DNA from: Isohypsibius dastychi
Taxonomy: Eukaryota; Tardigrada; Eutardigrada; Parachela; Isohypsibiidae
Direction of reading: 5' to 3'
DNA length: 25,817 bases
Assembly (NCBI GenBank): GCA_034696485.1
Contig: JAQIWT010000258.1
Span: forward strand, 1 to 25,817
Shown here one piece after another: positions 1 to 8,507 of the stretch. Position numbers and translations under genes: made by a program. How positions within the stretch are numbered: the stretch's first letter is position 1; the number at the start of each line of letters is the position of its first letter. The notes under the pieces were generated by a model. The model was given only the letters and a program-made list of their open reading frames with translations. It was not told the origin of the DNA and searched no databases.

Positions 1-230
1 TTATGAATGAAAAATGGGATCTGATCTGCCTCAACATTTTCCAGATCACGAAGGGTAACCTTGTACCGATTAAACTGGATCTTGTACTTCGGAGAATACT
101 TCCGGCCATCTTCAACCACAGTGATACGATCGTTCAACTCATCATTTGATATTAAAACTCCACCAACTTGATTGAAGTCACCATTGTTGACCATAACATC
201 AAACCAGTCTTCACCATAAAAATCATCCAT
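1..230 (-). CDS. Unknown acidic protein, 5' exon only (runs off the window)
   Basis: An open frame of 76 codons starts at an ATG (complement of 228-230) and leaves the window at base 1 without a stop, so this is the N-terminal part of a longer gene. It begins MDDFYGEDWFDVMVNN and later has a basic/hydrophobic alternation around KYKIQFNRYKVTL. I recognise no family. The start is supported by a TATA box 47 bp upstream and by an upstream region with no coding look. The next minus-strand gene (744-1759) also has an MDDLF-type acidic start and a similar segment pattern, so the two could be distant tandem paralogues; that is inference. No signal peptide or membrane segment is visible. Confidence 0.45.
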   Translation of the reverse strand, partial: MDDFYGEDWFDVMVNNGDFNQVGGVLISNDELNDRITVVEDGRKYSPKYKIQFNRYKVTLRDLENVEADQIPFFIH

Positions 231-743
231 TTTTGAAGAACACAGTAAACGAATATTTATTCAACTCGTTTGGTCGTTATATACCCGTTCGGCAAGTGAG
301 AAGTAACTCGAAGATGGTCGATGCGTATCTGCTAACTGATGTGTGTGTTCCAAACACATTGATTCGTATCGAGAACGGTTGAACTGGACTCGCTAGCACC
401 ACAAAGTGGCCGGCCCCCACCTCCCTGTGGCTCACCTATCTGGCTATTTGAGAAAATTCGCAACCAGAGCTCTATTAAAATCGAATCAAGATGTCTACCA
501 GCCAAGGAGAAGATGTGTGTGGGCCATACGCCACATTTCGAGGAGTGACTATTCCTTTGCCGGCTGTCATGTCAGATCGGAATTGCCGAAGCGCCTAATG
601 TTTTTCGATCCAAGGGTTTCTATGGTTTTCTCTTGTGGCTTGTATTCAATCTCATGCTGAGTATTTTTCTTTTTCTCGGAGCCGGGTACGAACATTCTTT
701 ATTCGGTGCGACTAACACCCCTTGTAACTGCTCGGCTAACATT
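231..743. other. Intergenic stretch, no supported gene
   Basis: Between the promoter of the first gene and the 3' end of the second (stop at 744-746) only short overlapping ORFs without coding character occur. I see no repeat, RNA gene or clear polyadenylation signal. Confidence 0.4.
277..283 (-). promoter_or_regulatory. TATA box of the minus-strand gene starting at 230
   Basis: On the minus strand the sequence reads CGGGTATATAACG, a canonical TATATAA core about 47 bp upstream of the ATG at 230. The expected transcription start near 250 leaves a short 5' UTR. The same CGGG-TATATAA core recurs at 15124-15130. Confidence 0.5.
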
Positions 744-1759
744 TCAACCACTTGAATATTTTTCAAAACGTTTTTGCAAGTCTTCAGAAGCGAATAAAAT
801 ATCAAACGAGAATGACGCCAGATCGTGATCGTGATATTCAGCGAGAGCATCATACACATTCGACATTATCTGAGGCATTTTGAAAGTGCGGAACTCTTTA
901 ACAGCTTTGAGATATTGCGCACGCTTCTTCTTGAGGCTGGTATCCGCTTTCAACAATGGCAACACGGAATTTTCCAAAGCCTTGTAGATTTCCAATGGAA
1001 GAACTGCGATAATGTAATTTTGAATAAAAAGTAAATCGAATCGAACCGGAAGTTGAGTTTGTTTACCTTTTCCACTGATTCGATTCTGTTCAACTTCTTT
1101 CAACGAGTACAACAAAGGAATATACCTGATAGCTTCGTGATTGTTTCGACGCAGACGGCAAGTTTCAACTTTTACAGTACTGCGGGGTCTTCGCTCAAAT
1201 CGAGTCAATCGAAAAATAAAGGATGTCCCATTACGTTGCCACATGCCGTACAGGGTTTTCGAAAACTCACTACGAATCGAAAGTATTCCAAAGTAGTTTT
1301 TATTGTACACGATCAGTTAACTTACATAGCGCCAATATCGGTTTCGGGATAGTCATAGCGTTTTTCACCTCGTACTGGATGAGTGGCACTTACGCGATCG
1401 CTAATGTACTTTGAATGATGGAAATAAGCTTGAAGACTCAGATATTCCTTGACTTCCAATGTGATTGACTCGTTCCATGAACTGCGGAGAACAACCTTGC
1501 CCTGTTGGAAACTCAACGACACCAGAACCTTGGATTCGGAAACAGCTTTCCGCTTCTTGGCTGACTTAACCGGAAGTTCGTATCCCTCCAAACACTCGAA
1601 AACATTCTGCATTGGATTCATTTCCGGCTGTTCATCGAGAACTTCATTCAATACAGCCCACACATCATCCGAAGGATCAAGAAGAGCAACAGGCTGAGCA
1701 ACAGGTGGGACTATGAGATCAAACAAGTCGTCCATGGTCATGGCCGAATTTGGATCCAT
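744..1759 (-). CDS. Unknown 298-residue protein, three exons
   Basis: Proposed exons on the minus strand are 1759-1326, 1269-1067 and 1003-744. Both introns are GT-AG (56 and 63 nt), and the joined length (897 nt) is a whole number of codons ending in TGA. The N-terminus is acidic (MDPNSAMTMDDLFDL, later DPSDDVWAVLNEVLDEQPE), followed by a KSAKKRKA basic patch that could be a nuclear-localisation signal. The middle is rich in beta-type alternation and Arg (ERRPRSTVKVETCRLRRN), and the C-terminus is helical and charged. I recognise no family. The second intron is 63 nt with no in-frame stop, so retaining it would add 21 residues without breaking the frame. A TATA box and a CCAAT cluster lie upstream. 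An acidic-plus-basic layout would fit a regulatory or DNA-binding protein, but that is a guess. Confidence 0.55.
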
Positions 1760-1817
1760 AGCTGAATGAAAGATGAGAAAGATCGACAACTGACTTTGAA
1801 TGTCGAGAAAACAACAG

Positions 1818-1825
1818 TTTATATA
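1818..1825 (-). promoter_or_regulatory. TATA box of the 744-1759 gene
   Basis: The minus strand reads CGTATATAAACTG about 60 bp upstream of the ATG at 1759. The spacing fits a transcription start near 1790 and a short leader. Confidence 0.5.
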
Positions 1826-1856
1826 CGAAAGTGGCGGTAGGAGGTAACGAAACTAC

Positions 1857-1903
1857 AACCAATCGGCACCAACCAATCAGCACCGACCAATCAGCACAAT
1901 TTC
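1857..1903. promoter_or_regulatory. Triple CCAAT-box array
   Basis: Three near-identical units with the core ACCAATC(A/G)GCACC follow each other at about 13-bp spacing (cores near 1859, 1872 and 1886), 35-70 bp upstream of the TATA box at 1818-1825. CCAAT boxes bind NF-Y in either orientation, so this is a plausible upstream promoter element of the minus-strand gene. The divergent plus-strand gene at 2294 is an alternative target. Confidence 0.5.
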
Positions 1904-2293
1904 AATGTTCCACAATAGAAAAGCGGGATTTGCTACTTAATTAGCAAGTTGAAACAATATTAAACTATCTTAACAAAACCAAGAAAAACGACCAAGTTCA
2001 AAAACTACTTGTTGATTCGGGCCCATTTAACCATGGTAATGGGCCGACTGGTTCGACTGTGTCGATGCGATACGCATCACGTGTGCAAGACACGCACGCG
2101 TAGATCGATCAGGGAGAAATGAGAGGGTGAAGGGAAAACGGCGGGAGCGATGGGAAACGCACATGCAAATCAAGCGAAACGCGTGCAGAAAAAGTGTCAG
2201 TCGCACGTTTTCACCTCATCATTTGCGAATTATTTTGTTCCCACCGTTTTCCTTTCACCTTCTCTTTTCTTCCTGATCGATCCTCCCAAAAAA

Positions 2294-3629
2294 ATGGAAA
2301 AACGCCATCCTGACTGGTTCGTCAAGGATACGTCCAAGGATGCCGAGATGGATGAGGCAATGGAGGATTCCGACACCACAAACCCCGTGGACCCAAACCT
2401 AACTCTCGTTTCGGAGCCACGATCCGAGAATGAGGCCGGAAAGGAATCGTTCAGCAGCTTTCTGGACGACGCAAAAATGTAAGAAACAAAATTAGATTAG
2501 AATACGCAAATTTAGTCAAATTTAGACAAATTTACAAACGTAAAATCAATTTGCATAAAATTTGTGTGAATTTATTTTGATGTGTTTTGAAATATGTTTA
2601 TGTTTTAGACAATTTATTTCATATTTATGTGTTTAGTTCTGTTGGAAATATCAAATATTTCATTTTAAAATTATTCATATTTTTTGTTTGTTTTTAACAG
2701 CAATTCTGGTCCTGCTGGATCGGCCGTGAAAGCGGGCGACAAAGAAGTGGATGACCAGATGGTCATCGATGAACAGCCATTGGCCACCAAGATGGTCGAA
2801 GAACCGCCCCCAGCTGACCATTCAAAGAACAGCGGAATTGACTCAGTGGACAGCTCGGATGATGGCGGCGGAATCATCCACTCGGATGATGATTTTTCCG
2901 ACGATTCAGAAAATCATCATTCCGAGAATGATGAAACTGAAAGTGAAAGCGAGGGGGAGGGCGAAGAGCTTGGTGGCCAAGAAGGCGAAGCGAATGACAT
3001 CGCGGAGGAGATCGCAGCAGAAGCTGCTGATGATGAAGAGGAGGAAGATGATGATGATGATGAGGAGGAGGAGGCGGCAGTAGTGGATGATGAAGATGAA
3101 AACAGTCATCCTCACTGAAGTGACGAGGAGGAAAGCGATAGCGAGGACGAACGGGAAGAAAATGTTGTGTAAGTACGGTAATTATGTACATTTTGGAACT
3201 TCTTGATTATTAACAGCGGGAATATTTCTGATCTGTATTTCCATTGTCGGATGTGTTGCGTTCGCGCGAAAACAAGCTGAACTAAATGACCCTGAAAAAA
3301 CCTCAATTAACCTCATTTTTCTTCTTCAGGTTGATGGAGGATATGCTCGAGCGACAGAAACAAGATGCGCTTTTGCTGGACATCGCTAACCATCGCGGTA
3401 ACGGTGATGGAGTGGATAACGACATGGATTTACTCGTTGATATTCGTCAGAACAGTGAGTTCTTTAGATGTCTTTTTTCTCTAACATTCACTTCTATTCG
3501 ATGTTCCACAACTACCGACTCTTAATTTGCTTCATTGACTGACATGTCTTTGGATTATTTCCAGACCGGAAACGACTTGCCGACTGGGAGGCTATGTGCG
3601 ACGAAATGGCCAAGCGATATGCTGACTGA
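2294..3629 (+). CDS. Highly acidic protein with DNAJC9-like histone-binding C-terminus; in-frame TGA
   Basis: Proposed exons are 2294-2478, 2701-3168, 3330-3454 and 3565-3629, all with GT-AG borders. The joined length of 843 nt is a whole number of codons ending in TGA. The protein starts MEKRHPDWFVKD. Residues about 90-220 are extremely Asp/Glu-rich, like histone chaperones. The C-terminus (LLVDIRQNNRKRLADWEAMC, then DEMAKRYAD) resembles by eye the last helices of DNAJC9, which bind histone H3-H4; no J domain is present. Codon 201 (3116-3118) is TGA, followed in the same frame by SDEEESDSEDEREENVV and the remaining exons, so the stop splits an otherwise continuous frame. Either the gene carries a nonsense mutation or base error, or the stop is bypassed. 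An upstream in-frame ATG at 2150 is possible, but 2294 has the better context. Gene reality is fairly sure; function is tentative. Confidence 0.6.
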
Positions 3630-3769
3630 CTCCTCACCTTGTCGGACTGATTGAAGACACCAACTTGTGCGCCATCCATAACTTTAATTAAGAGCCGGGA
3701 GCTCACAGACTTTTTTAATGCTCGACCGTAAAAACTGGCCTCGATTTTCGCCGATAAAAATATCAGTTC

Positions 3770-4578
3770 ATAAATTATGATTCTCTTTCTGATCATAACA
3801 ATACTCCTCCATTCGTCCATCACGATATAATTCATAATGGCTCAAATGTGTCGATCGCATTAGATGGTCCATCCGAAGAAGAACTTACTGAAACGTGGTT
3901 TCCATTTTCGACTGAAAACAATAAAAAAAATGACGATTCTGATTCAGGGAAGGACGAAAGCCGAAATATCGCTGACCCTGCATTCTGTTTATCCGAATTA
4001 AGACATTTGAATTTACGCTTCTTGAATGCGATCCGAATTTACGCTACCAAAATTCAAGGTGAATTAAGAAAGTTTTCTCGTTATTCTTTCCAGAATTCTT
4101 CGGCCGTAGACAAAAGCATTCAATAACGCCTGGTATTTTATGATGATTTGGACTTGTCCAACGGATGAATTCTCGCTCGCGTCTTATGACCGGCAACTTC
4201 ATGAACATCCGAGCTTCCGACAACTGCGAATGGCACATCAGCCTAAAATGAGAGACAGATATAAAATGAACATGAAAAATGATAGAGTGTTTGACAGAAT
4301 GAGGTGGCTTATTGATACTAGCAATTGGACATGCTCTCATATCGACCACTTTAAAATCAGGTCATCCAACTCGTCAACTACAATACCAATTTTTTTCTTA
4401 TCTTGGCACTTCGCAACAGAAAGATGTTTTTATTCCGAGGCTGCGAGAGAGAGTGACGAACAATCTCATATATCTTTCTAATTATTTCATGGCAACATTT
4501 GTGTTCGAGAACAACACCAATTTCGAATTTCTCACCACTGGGAATGTCACTCTCAAGAACTACGTAAACATACCTTAA
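3770..4578 (+). pseudogene. Coding-like stretch broken across frames, unrecognised
   Basis: Three consecutive segments look protein-coding but lie in different frames. First, about 3770-4061 reads NGSNVSIALDGPSEEELTE and on to RIYATKIQ. Second, 4140-4350 includes ASYDRQLHEHPSFRQLRMAH and MRDRYKMNMKNDRVFDRM. Third, about 4345-4578 includes YLGTSQQKDVFIPRLRER and NYFMATFVFENNTNFEF. A GT...CAG pair at 4062-4096 would be only a 35-nt intron. No single set of splice sites joins all three. I recognise no family. A decayed gene, a gene with indel errors, or chance composition are all possible. Confidence 0.3.
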
Positions 4579-4784
4579 TGATCTTTCAACTTTCGTACAT
4601 TTCTAGCTGAACCTCCTGAGTCACCACACAAAAATTCAAAACGTCTGAAAAAGGTTTCTTCAACTCTATTCGATCCAAAATAGTCAAACGGATACCCGTC
4701 TCAAAATTCGAAAACAATTATAAATTTAACGAGCTGTTCGCACGGAAGTACTGGTGATATGCTATGAATGCGATTGAATCTTAC

Positions 4785-6208
4785 ATTCATTTTGCGGTTC
4801 AAGTCAGCCACTTGAGCATCGTCCTCGGGGAACTTGTAAATACTGATTCGATGGGCACGCAATTCATCAACAATCTATCAAAAAAGGCAAGAGATAAACA
4901 CCCGCATCATTATCTTTTCAAGAAAGAGAAAAAACCAACCCGTCGTTTGAAACTCTCCAGTTGTTTCTTCGTCAGTGAATCACCTCGAGCGATCACCGAA
5001 ATAATCTTCACTTTATCACCCAGCAGCTTCATGCATTCCAAATCCAACGCTCGCACTCTACAAATAATAAAGAAAGGTAAAATAAAATGAAATACAACGA
5101 AAGAAGCAATTTCCGGTTGGCGATCAATGTTATCCAAACATTTTCAAACAAATCAAAAAGTGCAGTAAGAAACGTGCTTTCAAGGTTAGACAAGCTTCTA
5201 GGTCGACTATCTGTTGGAATGTTAACAACAACGATGGCACTTACGCGGAGCCAGATGGAGCGAGGAGAAATAAGCAAACATGAATTCGCGTGTCCTTGTA
5301 ACTCGGCAAATGGCGATTAACTTGACTCTTCTCTTGAAAATACGCTTCATACTGACTGTCGATGTATTCAACAATACCTTGGCAGCTGCAATGAAACAAT
5401 AATATCACACCAATCCCGGATTTCCAAAACAATTAATTTCGCATCAATCTTTGGATTACGAAGTCTAAAAATTGAGATTTTCTTTGTTAAATTGAAGTGA
5501 AATCGCACCTGGAAAGCCAGACCCAATCCTCTGGCATAAATCAAAATCAATTCTCTCTGAAGAACAAATGCGAAATTTGATCAGACGTTATTTCATTTGT
5601 TATTCAAAAACACCTAATCAGAAATGCAACGAGCAAGAAAAGCTGTGTCGAAGGCGGAATAATGTAAACTGACCTGTCAACCCTATTTATCTGGTCTCCA
5701 TATCCTTTCGTCTCGATAATCGTCAGCTGCAACTTGACCGACCCTTCCTCGAGATCTGAAAAAAACAACACTAAAAAGCCACCGATACGCCGAAAATCAC
5801 GCGAGACGAATAGCCGTTATCGAGCAACTCAACAAAAAGTCAAGAGAAATAATAAATAGTAACTCACGGTAAGTATGCTTATCCAGTGCAACACTTTCAT
5901 GCTGATAATCGCCAACCGGCTGTCTGAAATCGTAATTGAAGAGTGAGTTGATTAAAGTAGACTTCCCCCCGTCAGTTTTCCCTGAAAACAAAGCAGAATC
6001 GTCAAGAAAACGAAAGCAAAACAAATCAACATTTTAATTCAACCGACATTTCCCTAATACTCACCAATGATCAAGACGTTGAAAACGAACCCAGAATTAG
6101 TGGCTTTGTTGACAACTGAACGGGAAGACTCTCAAATCCGACATTCTGATTGGAAAAGAGCTGAATCTTGCGAACTCGCACTCCTTCTCCATCAACATAC
6201 GTTCCAGC
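4785..6208 (-). pseudogene. Septin (SEPT6-group-like) gene fragment, truncated and frameshifted
   Basis: Six exons on the minus strand align by eye in order with animal SEPT6-group septins: 6208-6065, 5981-5868, 5755-5674, 5385-5245, 5058-4940 and 4874-4785. Landmarks are NVGFESLP, NKATNSGFVFNVLIIG, the P-loop GKTDGGKST, the switch-region ETKGYGDQIN, VEYIDSQYEAYFQ, KDTRIHVCLFLLAPSGS, a G4-position ARGD (AKAD in the family) and IYKFPEDDAQVADLNRKMN. Septins are filament-forming GTPases of the cell cortex. Splice phases agree throughout. Three faults stand out. One base is missing in the first exon (about 6112), so FESLPVQL and VNKATN are in different frames. No start-codon exon is found before the plus-strand gene at 6489. 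After the last exon there is no septin-unique element or coiled coil. A truncated duplicate is most likely; an indel error would explain only the frameshift. Confidence 0.8.
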
Positions 6209-6370
6209 CTAAGTCGGTCAACTTGCAATTTATTACCAAGTAATAAATTCCAGAACAAGAAATAAATAAGACCACGTTTGGGTTATCTGATGCAGGGAGC
6301 GATTGGAACAGTTGAAAAGTCTTGATAAAGAGTGCAATAGTTGTTGCGTTTATGCTGATGCTGAACTTAA

Positions 6371-6410
6371 GGGGGGGGGGGGGGGGTTCCTTGCGTTTAT
6401 TACGGGGGGG
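6371..6410. repeat. Poly-G tracts (16 G, then 7 G)
   Basis: A run of 16 G (6371-6386) is followed by a run of 7 G at 6404-6410. The word GAACTTAAGGGG beginning at 6363 recurs at 7197-7208, also next to a G run, on the other side of the plus-strand gene. Confidence 0.8.
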
Positions 6411-6488
6411 ATGGTACGCTGATACACCAGAGACAAGTACCGTTTCCGGTTGCACTATTCACGTTTTAATTTTTGAATTCAGTTAACC

Positions 6489-7063
6489 ATGAAGTACTTG
6501 CGTTTTGGTTCAGCCAGCGAAACTCGTTCGTGGCTGAGTAAACATTTACTGTTTATTTCTGTTGTTGTGGCGGTCGTACTTCTGTTACTGGCCATAATTA
6601 TATGGCTGACGATTCCCCGAGAAACTGATAGTTTCCCTGATCACACCTCGTCCTCATCCGCTCTTCCAACAACTATCTCCGATTCCACCAACTCACCAAC
6701 TCCAATTTCTACCTCTCCCGCTACTCAGCAAACTGAATGGACCTCGCCTGATAGCTCAACCCCCTCAGTTATTACCACCTATCTTCCACCTAGCAATCTT
6801 GACCTACCGCTGTTTATCTGGACTATTCTCACCAGTCTATTTGATCCTGTGGTGGACTATACTGTGTTTATTTCTACAAATATGTCCGCGTGTGCTGTGG
6901 GAACCAGGAATATCTTGTTTCTGCTGAAGACCCCCGTAAATTCTCCGAGGATTTCTACGCTTCTCCTATTGTTTCTGCGAATTACACAGCTTTTGGAAAG
7001 CTTATTAGTGAGCATTGTACAGGATTCATTTACTGGATGTTGAGAAAAATCTCGAATCTTTGA
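6489..7063 (+). CDS. Signal-anchored membrane protein with Ser/Thr/Pro-rich stalk; frame probably broken near 6895
   Basis: From the ATG at 6489 the protein has a short basic cytoplasmic tail (MKYLRFGSASETRSWLSKH), one strong membrane segment at residues about 20-40 (LLFISVVVAVVLLLLAIIIW), then a Ser/Thr/Pro-rich stretch at residues 50-100 typical of O-glycosylated stalks. This suggests a type II membrane protein with an outer domain. The frame of the ATG stops at 7043, but its last 50 residues look unnatural. The next frame instead gives a better sequence from about 6896 (CGNQEYLVSAEDPRKFSEDF, then YASPIVSANYTAFGKLISEH), with an N-glycosylation site, ending in TGA at 7061-7063. A single-base deletion or a missed junction near 6895 would unite them. 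An AATAAA signal follows at 7168. I do not recognise the outer domain. Confidence 0.45.
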
Positions 7064-7167
7064 GAATTCGTTGTTGTTTTTCTTGTTTATGGCGGAAGTA
7101 CTGACTTCCCTGTACATTTGGCTGTGTTTTTGTTTTAGGCGGTGGCCTACTGTTTTCTGTCTTAGAA

Positions 7168-7173
7168 AATAAA
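7168..7173 (+). terminator. AATAAA polyadenylation signal
   Basis: AATAAA lies 105 bp after the downstream stop codon of the membrane-protein gene at 6489-7063 and is the first good poly(A) signal in that orientation. Confidence 0.4.
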
Positions 7174-7793
7174 TGTTTGGCGCGTGCAGAGCTTCGGAAC
7201 TTAAGGGGAGGGGGGGGGGCGAGTTGTCAGGGATCCGACACATTTGCCGGCAAGGTCCGGCCGCGCATGGCCATAAATCGAAACTCATTGATTTAATTCA
7301 ATTAATTAAATTAATTCAAAGGGGCGGAGCCCCCCATAAAGCCCCATCCTCTACTCTGGTGAAGGTCGAACCCATTGAGTAAGGTTTTTCCTACAGGGTT
7401 CCAAGCTGCTCAAGAGGTGGGCGTGTCAGGGTCCGATATTAAGTGGACCAGACATGTATGTGGACCGCCAAGTTGTCCATTTCATGACTTCTACTTTACT
7501 TTGGAACAGACTGATCGAAGAAGTGTGAGATGCGAAAAAAGTCATTTTTTATTTTCATTCGTGAAAAGTAAAACATCGTTTTTGATTCATAACCGATGAT
7601 TTGATGCTAGCATAATTTCGTCTGCACGAATATTGGCTGCGAGAACATGTTGAACAGTTGAAATTCACCTGTCCTCACAGCCTTAGGCCGGCTTTAGAGT
7701 TCGTGCAATTCAATGAAATATGACATTGAATGCCTTTTTGGTGGTTACCACCTCATAGTAATTATGAACCGATCTTCTTGATTGATAGCTTTT
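7174..7793. other. Non-coding stretch with G tract and GC hairpin
   Basis: A 10-G run lies at 7210-7219. A GGGGC-GGA-GCCCC hairpin sits near 7321-7333, next to AT-rich repeats (ATTAATTAA type). An acceptor-like TTTTTCCTACAG at 7386-7397 precedes an open frame to 7599 with several Cys (HVCGPPSCPFHDFYF), but no start, donor or family match was found. I see no supported gene. Confidence 0.35.
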
Positions 7794-8129
7794 CTAGAAG
7801 CAGACAAAAGTTTGTGCTTCCTGGTACCCATATAGGCCGGTATGCAATGCGATTGAGCGAGTTGAGACCGAGTCAACTGATTCAATCGTTGAGTTGGATT
7901 GAATTGCACTAACTCTGTAGTTTTTCATAGTAAGGTGTGCTTGTTTTTCATGTTTTTTAGATGACATTGCTATGATGAGAACTGCGTTGCCTACCGCGAC
8001 TAGAAACACATTGTACAGTAGTAACACAAAGTGGACAATTTCTTTTGCCATTTGGCAAATGATTGCAAGCATGATATAGGTGGTGCCCAGCTCAGTCGTC
8101 CATCCAAGATCATGATGAACCAGGAGCAT
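7794..8129 (-). CDS. Possible small membrane protein or receptor fragment
   Basis: From a true ATG (complement of 8127-8129) the frame runs 111 codons. Residues about 18-55 are strongly hydrophobic (YIMLAIICQMAKEIVHFV, then LLLYNVFLVAVGNAVLIIAM), enough for one or two membrane helices, followed by a basic segment KKHEKQAHLTMKNYR. The VGNAVLIIAM-basic pattern recalls helix 1 of rhodopsin-like receptors, but helices 2-7 are absent. A GTTAGT donor-like site right after MKNYR suggests the true exon may end there. Without further exons I rank this as an isolated exon, a receptor relic, or a chance ORF. Confidence 0.25.
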   Translation of the reverse strand: MLLVHHDLGWTTELGTTYIMLAIICQMAKEIVHFVLLLYNVFLVAVGNAVLIIAMSSKKHEKQAHLTMKNYRVSAIQSNSTIESVDSVSTRSIALHTGLYGYQEAQTFVCF

Positions 8130-8400
8130 TTGATGGATTATCCCATGCTTCTAGATAGACAATATTTCGACTGGTCTTGCGTCTGTTTCTTCCTTGCCAA
8201 ACTCGCCTCAGCCACGTGAGAGCAAGAGTGAGAGTGAAGAGAGCCTTTCACCCATTATTCTCATTATGGCAGTATGGCTCACCAGAGCAGTTTGGTTTTG
8301 AGTACTGGGTGCACAGAGTAGTGTAGTGTCCTGTCTGGCATGTTGATCCCCATATAACGCAGGAGAGGCATAGCTCATTGAGTTATCATATTATCGACCC

Positions 8401-8450
8401 GATGCTCTAGCAAGGCTGTAGATACAGCCTTGTGCTCTAGCCGCAGCATC
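8401..8450. repeat. Long near-perfect hairpin upstream of the BTB-Kelch gene
   Basis: A 10-bp perfect stem (CAAGGCTGTA 8411-8420 with TACAGCCTTG 8423-8432) closes a 2-nt loop, and an outer 6-bp stem GATGCT/AGCATC (8401-8406 with 8445-8450) encloses it. CTCTAG occurs on both sides of the inner stem. It ends 58 bp before the ATG at 8508, so it could lie in the promoter or the 5' UTR. Confidence 0.7.
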
Positions 8451-8507
8451 GGTGGACATATCGAATCGGTTGCAGATCATAAAATACCTCTCAACATCTA
8501 AAAAACA

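Noticed and set aside
2874-3191. Minus-strand His/Pro/Leu-rich open frames opposite the acidic gene
   Set aside because: They mirror the GAT/GAG-rich Asp/Glu codons of the plus-strand exon; the composition is an artefact of the opposite strand.
7375-7599. Cys-containing plus-strand frame after an acceptor-like site
   Set aside because: No start codon, donor or recognisable domain; two frames are equally open, so no coding claim is made.
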